Assembly: GCA_003218785.1 (NCBI GenBank)
Contig: QHOM01000185.1
Location: 1-18,075, forward strand
Source of the DNA: Verrucomicrobiota bacterium
GTDB taxonomy: Bacteria > Verrucomicrobiota > Verrucomicrobiia > Chthoniobacterales > UBA10450
Direction: 5' to 3'
DNA length: 18,075 nucleotides
The notes under the pieces were generated by a model. That model was not told where the DNA came from. It searched no databases and saw only the letters and a list, made by a program, of their open reading frames with translations. The translations under genes and the position numbers were made by a program. Positions within the stretch are counted from its first letter, which is position 1; each line of letters begins with the position of its first letter. Below, piece after piece: positions 15,696 to 18,075 of the stretch.

Positions 15696-15813
15696 GGGAA
15701 AAAGCCACCCGGGGAAAAATCGCCGCATGATACGAGCTGCAATTAACATCGTAGCGCGACGGTAGAGACCGCGCGCGAGCAGCGGTTTCACCATCCAGGG
15801 AAAATTGTCACGC
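15671..15813. repeat. 143-bp direct repeat, copy 2 (WecG/secreted-protein junction)
   Basis: Copy of 12961-13103. Its minus-strand frame still reads RDNFPWMVKPLLARGLYRRA and on to the start of the secreted protein, whose putative start codon (15695) lies inside it. Its right end carries the WecG stop codon (15808-15810). It looks like the 3' tail of a lost or duplicated GT8-like gene, left behind after rearrangement. Confidence 0.92.
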
Positions 15814-16572
15814 TTCGATCTCTGATCTACGCCCCAGCGGCGGCAGATTCTCGCCATATTTCCAGATCAGCCACGGGACTTCAAACGCGCGTGTCAGGCG
15901 TGGAATCAAAATTTGCGGCTGCTCAATTAATCGTAAAAACCAGCCGAGGTAAAAGTGGTCCGCCCAATCGGGAATCATAATCTGATCGCCTGTGATGAAG
16001 CCAAGCGCTGCGCCGGTGCAATGGATCGCTGGCCGATAAGATAAATTTTCACGAAGATAATATCCCAATTTTTCCTGAGGCCCAGCGCCGACCGCAATCA
16101 GCACATGCGCCGGACGGCGGCCCTCAATGAGCGCCAGAAGATGTCGATCTTCGATTTCCAATCCGTAATGCGGTGCGACATAACAGTTGTCGATCTTGAC
16201 CGCAAAAGCTTCGCGGTGCGACCAATCCAGCAATTTCCGTCGCGCGCGTTCGTTGGGCAAAACCCAGAAAATTTCTGTTGTCCGTCCGTCTTTCAGCTTT
16301 GCGAGCAGTCGTTTCAGATATTTAAGACCGGAAATGCGCGGCACTTTTTCACCTCGCAACAATCGCCACATGACGATCATCAAGCCGCTATCCCCGATCG
16401 CCAGGTCGGCCGCGAGCATTGCCCGCCGATACGGCTCGTCGTCACGCAGCCGAGCTAAACAGGTCCCGGATGGGGCGACGAGAAAACCACCATGCCGAAC
16501 CATCGAGGCGACCGCTTCATCAACATCGCCGTTGAAGAACCTGACGCCGAGAATTTGCCGGGTCGCAGTCAT
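15808..16572 (-). CDS. WecG/TagA/CpsF family glycosyltransferase (GT26)
   Basis: A 254-aa enzyme of the family that adds ManNAcA, ManNAc or similar to an undecaprenyl-linked sugar; a peripheral inner-membrane protein. The signatures are LAIGDSGLMIVMW with the catalytic-type Asp at 61, KVPRISGLKYLKRLL, the Rossmann-like middle part, ALIEGRRPAHVLIAVGAGPQEK, GAALGFITGDQ and the basic C-terminus WFLRLIEQP. D-S in place of the usual D-G is a small variation. I take ATG 16572; ATG 16590 would lie within a heptamer array. The last residues (RRSEIEA) are encoded by two heptamers and a few bases of the 143-bp repeat, so the native C-terminus seems replaced. It is the first gene of the long minus-strand run. 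Confidence 0.88.
   Translation of the reverse strand: MTATRQILGVRFFNGDVDEAVASMVRHGGFLVAPSGTCLARLRDDEPYRRAMLAADLAIGDSGLMIVMWRLLRGEKVPRISGLKYLKRLLAKLKDGRTTEIFWVLPNERARRKLLDWSHREAFAVKIDNCYVAPHYGLEIEDRHLLALIEGRRPAHVLIAVGAGPQEKLGYYLRENLSYRPAIHCTGAALGFITGDQIMIPDWADHFYLGWFLRLIEQPQILIPRLTRAFEVPWLIWKYGENLPPLGRRSEIEA
15815..15828 (-). repeat. Two heptamer units at the 3' end of the WecG-like gene
   Basis: Minus strand AGATCAG then AGATCGA, the same family as the array at 12857. They sit directly beside the end of the 143-bp repeat and code the last few residues of the WecG-like protein. Only two units, so the call depends on the resemblance to the longer array. Confidence 0.5.
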
Positions 16573-16578
16573 TAACCA

Positions 16579-16613
16579 AACATCCAACATCCAAACTCGA
16601 ATATCGAACGGAA
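16579..16613 (+). repeat. Degenerate heptamer array upstream of the WecG-like gene
   Basis: Units AACATCC, AACATCC, AAACTCG, AATATCG, AACGGAA with period 7. It lies in the intergenic region between the divergent WecG-like and exosortase genes and covers the alternative WecG start at 16590. The unit sequence differs from the ARATCAG family but the period is the same. Confidence 0.6.
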
Positions 16614-16637
16614 ACCGGAAATCGTTCCACTATCCCC

Positions 16638-16692
16638 GGACGGGCAGCCTCCTGCGCGCCAAAGCCGCTACGGTGGCGGAGCAAGCCCGTCC
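16638..16692. repeat. Palindromic element (REP/MITE-like)
   Basis: Outer arms GGACGGGC (16638-16645) and GCCCGTCC (16685-16692) are perfect inverted repeats of 8 bp. Inside, CTCC/GGAG (16649-16652 and 16678-16681) can pair and the centre CCGCTAC-G-GTGGCGG is nearly palindromic. The whole ~55 bp can fold as an imperfect hairpin. It lies between divergent genes, so it is not a terminator of either; a REP-type repeat or regulatory hairpin is likelier. Confidence 0.55.
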
Positions 16693-16734
16693 TTCCAGCA
16701 GAACCATTCCACGTTCGCTTTGCATTGAGATTTG

Positions 16735-18075
16735 ATGAACTGTCCCTCCGTGCAATCAGTTGCCGCCGAGCGATCGGCCCCATCGACGGGATCAACTCTT
16801 CTGAAAAACTGGTCTGCCCGGACGATCGTGGCTCTCCTCGTGCTGACGGCGCTTTGGTTTCTTCTTTGCAAACAACTTAGCGGCGAATGGTCCGTCAACG
16901 AGCAATACCACTTTGGGTGGTTCGTTCCCTTTTTCGGCCTCTATCTTTTTTGGCTCCGCTGGCAAGATCGGCCTGAGCCGTCTCCACCGCGCAAAACGCT
17001 TCTCCCTTGGATTCTCATCGGCGTTCCCGCGTTCCTTCTCCTTTTGCCGATTCGTCTTTTTGAAATCGGAACGCCAGAATGGCGACCGCTCGGTTGGATC
17101 CACACGGCTTCGGTCGCGGCGCTGACCCTCTTATGCATATGGTCGGCGGGCGGAAACCGGTGGCTCCGCCATTTCGCCTTTCCGATCGCATTCTTTTTCG
17201 TCGCGGTTCCGTGGGTCACGCCAATCGAAGTTCCCATCATCCAAGGTCTGATGCGCGCGGTCGCCGCCGTGGCCGCGGAGACGGTCACGCTGTTTGGAAT
17301 TCCTACGCAACTGGAGGGAAACCTCATCCGGGTGAGCAGCGGACTTGTCGGCGTAAACGAAGCGTGCAGCGGTGTGCGTTCGTTGCAAACCGCGCTGATG
17401 ATCGGTCTGCTTTTCGGCAAACTAACACGATTGTCGATCTTGCGCCGATTCATGCTTGTTGCGGGTGCAGTCGCGATCGCGCTCACTGGCAATTTCTGTC
17501 GCGCGGTTTTTCTCGTCTGGATCGCGGCCACGGAAAATATCTCAGAAGTCAACCGTTGGCACAGCCTCGCTGGTTATACCATCGTCGGTCTTGTTTTCGT
17601 TGGCACATTGCTTCTCACGGCACTGCTAGGCAGGAAGAAGACAGAGGTCAGCGGTCACTGGTCAGTGGTCAGAAATCAGGCCTCATCACCATTCCGCGAT
17701 CCGCAATCCGCAATCCGCAATTCGACTTTCATCCTTCCTACTTCCTGGCTTGGTTTGGCGCTTTGCTGGATTGTTGCGGTCGAGCTCGGCGCCCATCTTT
17801 GGTACCGCGCACACGAGAGCAATCTTGTCACGACCACCGGTTGGAACGTGCAATGGCCGGCGGCCGCCCTCAATTTTCGTGAACTTAAGATTGACGAAGA
17901 AGTGCGCCGCCAGCTTCGTTTCGATCAAGGACATGGAGCTTCCTGGACGTTGCCCGCCACATCGCCTCCCTCGAGTTCCAAAACGATCACTTGTCTTCTA
18001 TATCTTTTTCGCTGGAACCCCGGCCGAAACAGCGCGCTTCTGGCCAACTTACACCGGCCAGATGTCTGTTTGCCT
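16735..18075 (+). CDS. Exosortase with EpsI-like C-terminal domain (runs off right edge)
   Basis: The plus-strand frame is open from ATG 16735 to the window end (447 codons). It has about eight hydrophobic spans and the exosortase/archaeosortase catalytic signature: C211 in NEACSGVRS, R256 in TGNFCRAVFLVW and H276 in RWHSLAGY. Exosortases cleave and transfer proteins with PEP-CTERM-type tails at the inner membrane. After a hydrophilic stretch (304-331) made of heptamer repeats comes one more span (LALCWIVAVELG) and a periplasmic-type domain with WNPGRNSALLANLHRPDVCL, the EpsI-like 'H.P..C' motif. Fusion of both parts is known among exosortases; the rest is off the edge. No strong ribosome site is seen; an in-frame stop lies just upstream. 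It diverges from the WecG-like gene. Confidence 0.88.
   Translation, partial: MNCPSVQSVAAERSAPSTGSTLLKNWSARTIVALLVLTALWFLLCKQLSGEWSVNEQYHFGWFVPFFGLYLFWLRWQDRPEPSPPRKTLLPWILIGVPAFLLLLPIRLFEIGTPEWRPLGWIHTASVAALTLLCIWSAGGNRWLRHFAFPIAFFFVAVPWVTPIEVPIIQGLMRAVAAVAAETVTLFGIPTQLEGNLIRVSSGLVGVNEACSGVRSLQTALMIGLLFGKLTRLSILRRFMLVAGAVAIALTGNFCRAVFLVWIAATENISEVNRWHSLAGYTIVGLVFVGTLLLTALLGRKKTEVSGHWSVVRNQASSPFRDPQSAIRNSTFILPTSWLGLALCWIVAVELGAHLWYRAHESNLVTTTGWNVQWPAAALNFRELKIDEEVRRQLRFDQGHGASWTLPATSPPSSSKTITCLLYLFRWNPGRNSALLANLHRPDVCLP
17645..17679 (+). repeat. Heptamer array inside the exosortase gene (5 units)
   Basis: Units AGGTCAG, CGGTCAC, TGGTCAG, TGGTCAG, AAATCAG, consensus NRRTCAG. This equals the minus-strand form of the array at 12857. 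It codes hydrophilic residues (VSGHWSVVRNQ) in the linker after the catalytic membrane domain. Confidence 0.8.
17691..17725 (+). repeat. Second heptamer array inside the exosortase gene (5 units)
   Basis: Units ATTCCGC, GATCCGC, AATCCGC, AATCCGC, AATTCGA, consensus AATCCGC, a different heptamer from the preceding array. It starts 11 bp after that array. Both arrays plus the spacer span 81 bp, or 27 codons, so the reading frame is kept. Confidence 0.8.

Noticed and set aside
12961..15813. Insertion sequence or composite transposon bounded by the 143-bp repeats
   Set aside because: No transposase or terminal inverted repeats are seen; the repeat is coding sequence of the GT8-like gene, so duplication by recombination is the simpler view.
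15696..15857. N-terminal extension of the secreted protein to 15857
   Set aside because: This part is the duplicated GT8-like fragment plus WecG antiphase sequence; the signal peptide begins at 15695 or 15671.
16941..17552. Minus-strand frame of 203 aa opposite the exosortase
   Set aside because: Thr/Ala/Arg/Ser-rich with no domain. It is the antisense shadow of a gene with the clear exosortase catalytic motifs.
17079..17882. Plus-strand frame of 267 aa overlapping the exosortase
   Set aside because: Arg/His/Gly-rich and without motifs; the exosortase frame over the same bases has membrane spans and catalytic residues.

Overview
The window is an accessory surface-polysaccharide (EPS, capsule or O-antigen type) locus with an exosortase gene at its right edge. 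Exosortase next to EPS genes, a C-terminal EpsI-like extension on the exosortase, frequent TTG/GTG starts, few Shine-Dalgarno sites and degenerate heptamer repeats together suggest a Gram-negative of the Verrucomicrobiota/Planctomycetota kind, with soil Verrucomicrobiota as my best guess. This is inference: there is no rRNA or other phylogenetic marker in the window.

Layout. From about 16.57 kb leftwards almost everything is read on the minus strand, as one long run with short gaps or overlaps. In transcription order it holds: a WecG/TagA/CpsF glycosyltransferase (GT26); a secreted TIM-barrel glycosidase-like protein; a GT8-like sugar transferase; a decayed ABC-2 permease remnant; a PglK/MsbA-type ABC exporter; a FkbM/TylF-like methyltransferase; a rhamnan-synthesis RgpF-like protein with an internal 37-residue duplication; two GT2 enzymes; a GT-D fold glycosyltransferase; two GT4 enzymes separated from a third GT4 by a second methyltransferase; and a partial GT8 that runs off the left edge. 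Only a WcaF-like acetyltransferase (12.34-12.86 kb) and the exosortase (16.74 kb to the right edge, incomplete) are on the plus strand. The exosortase and WecG genes diverge from a 162-bp region that holds a heptamer array and a palindromic element.

How it fits together (inference). The WecG enzyme would add an early sugar to the lipid-linked primer. The GT2, GT4, GT8, GT-D and RgpF-like enzymes would extend the glycan, the methyltransferases and WcaF-like acetyltransferase would decorate it, and the ABC exporter would flip it across the inner membrane. The secreted glycosidase-like protein could trim it or act on its surroundings. The exosortase would process PEP-CTERM-like proteins bound for the same envelope or EPS layer; no such target gene is visible here.

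The locus shows much recent rearrangement: a 143-bp direct repeat (95% identical) that copies the 3' end of the GT8-like gene to the WecG/secreted-protein junction; a 111-bp in-frame tandem duplication in the RgpF-like gene; a decayed permease; a GT4 gene without its usual N-terminus that overlaps its upstream neighbour by 101 bp; and at least four clusters of period-7 repeats at gene ends, between genes and, in frame, inside the exosortase. The repeats and the decay are the most unusual content. I did not find a clearly new enzymatic system.
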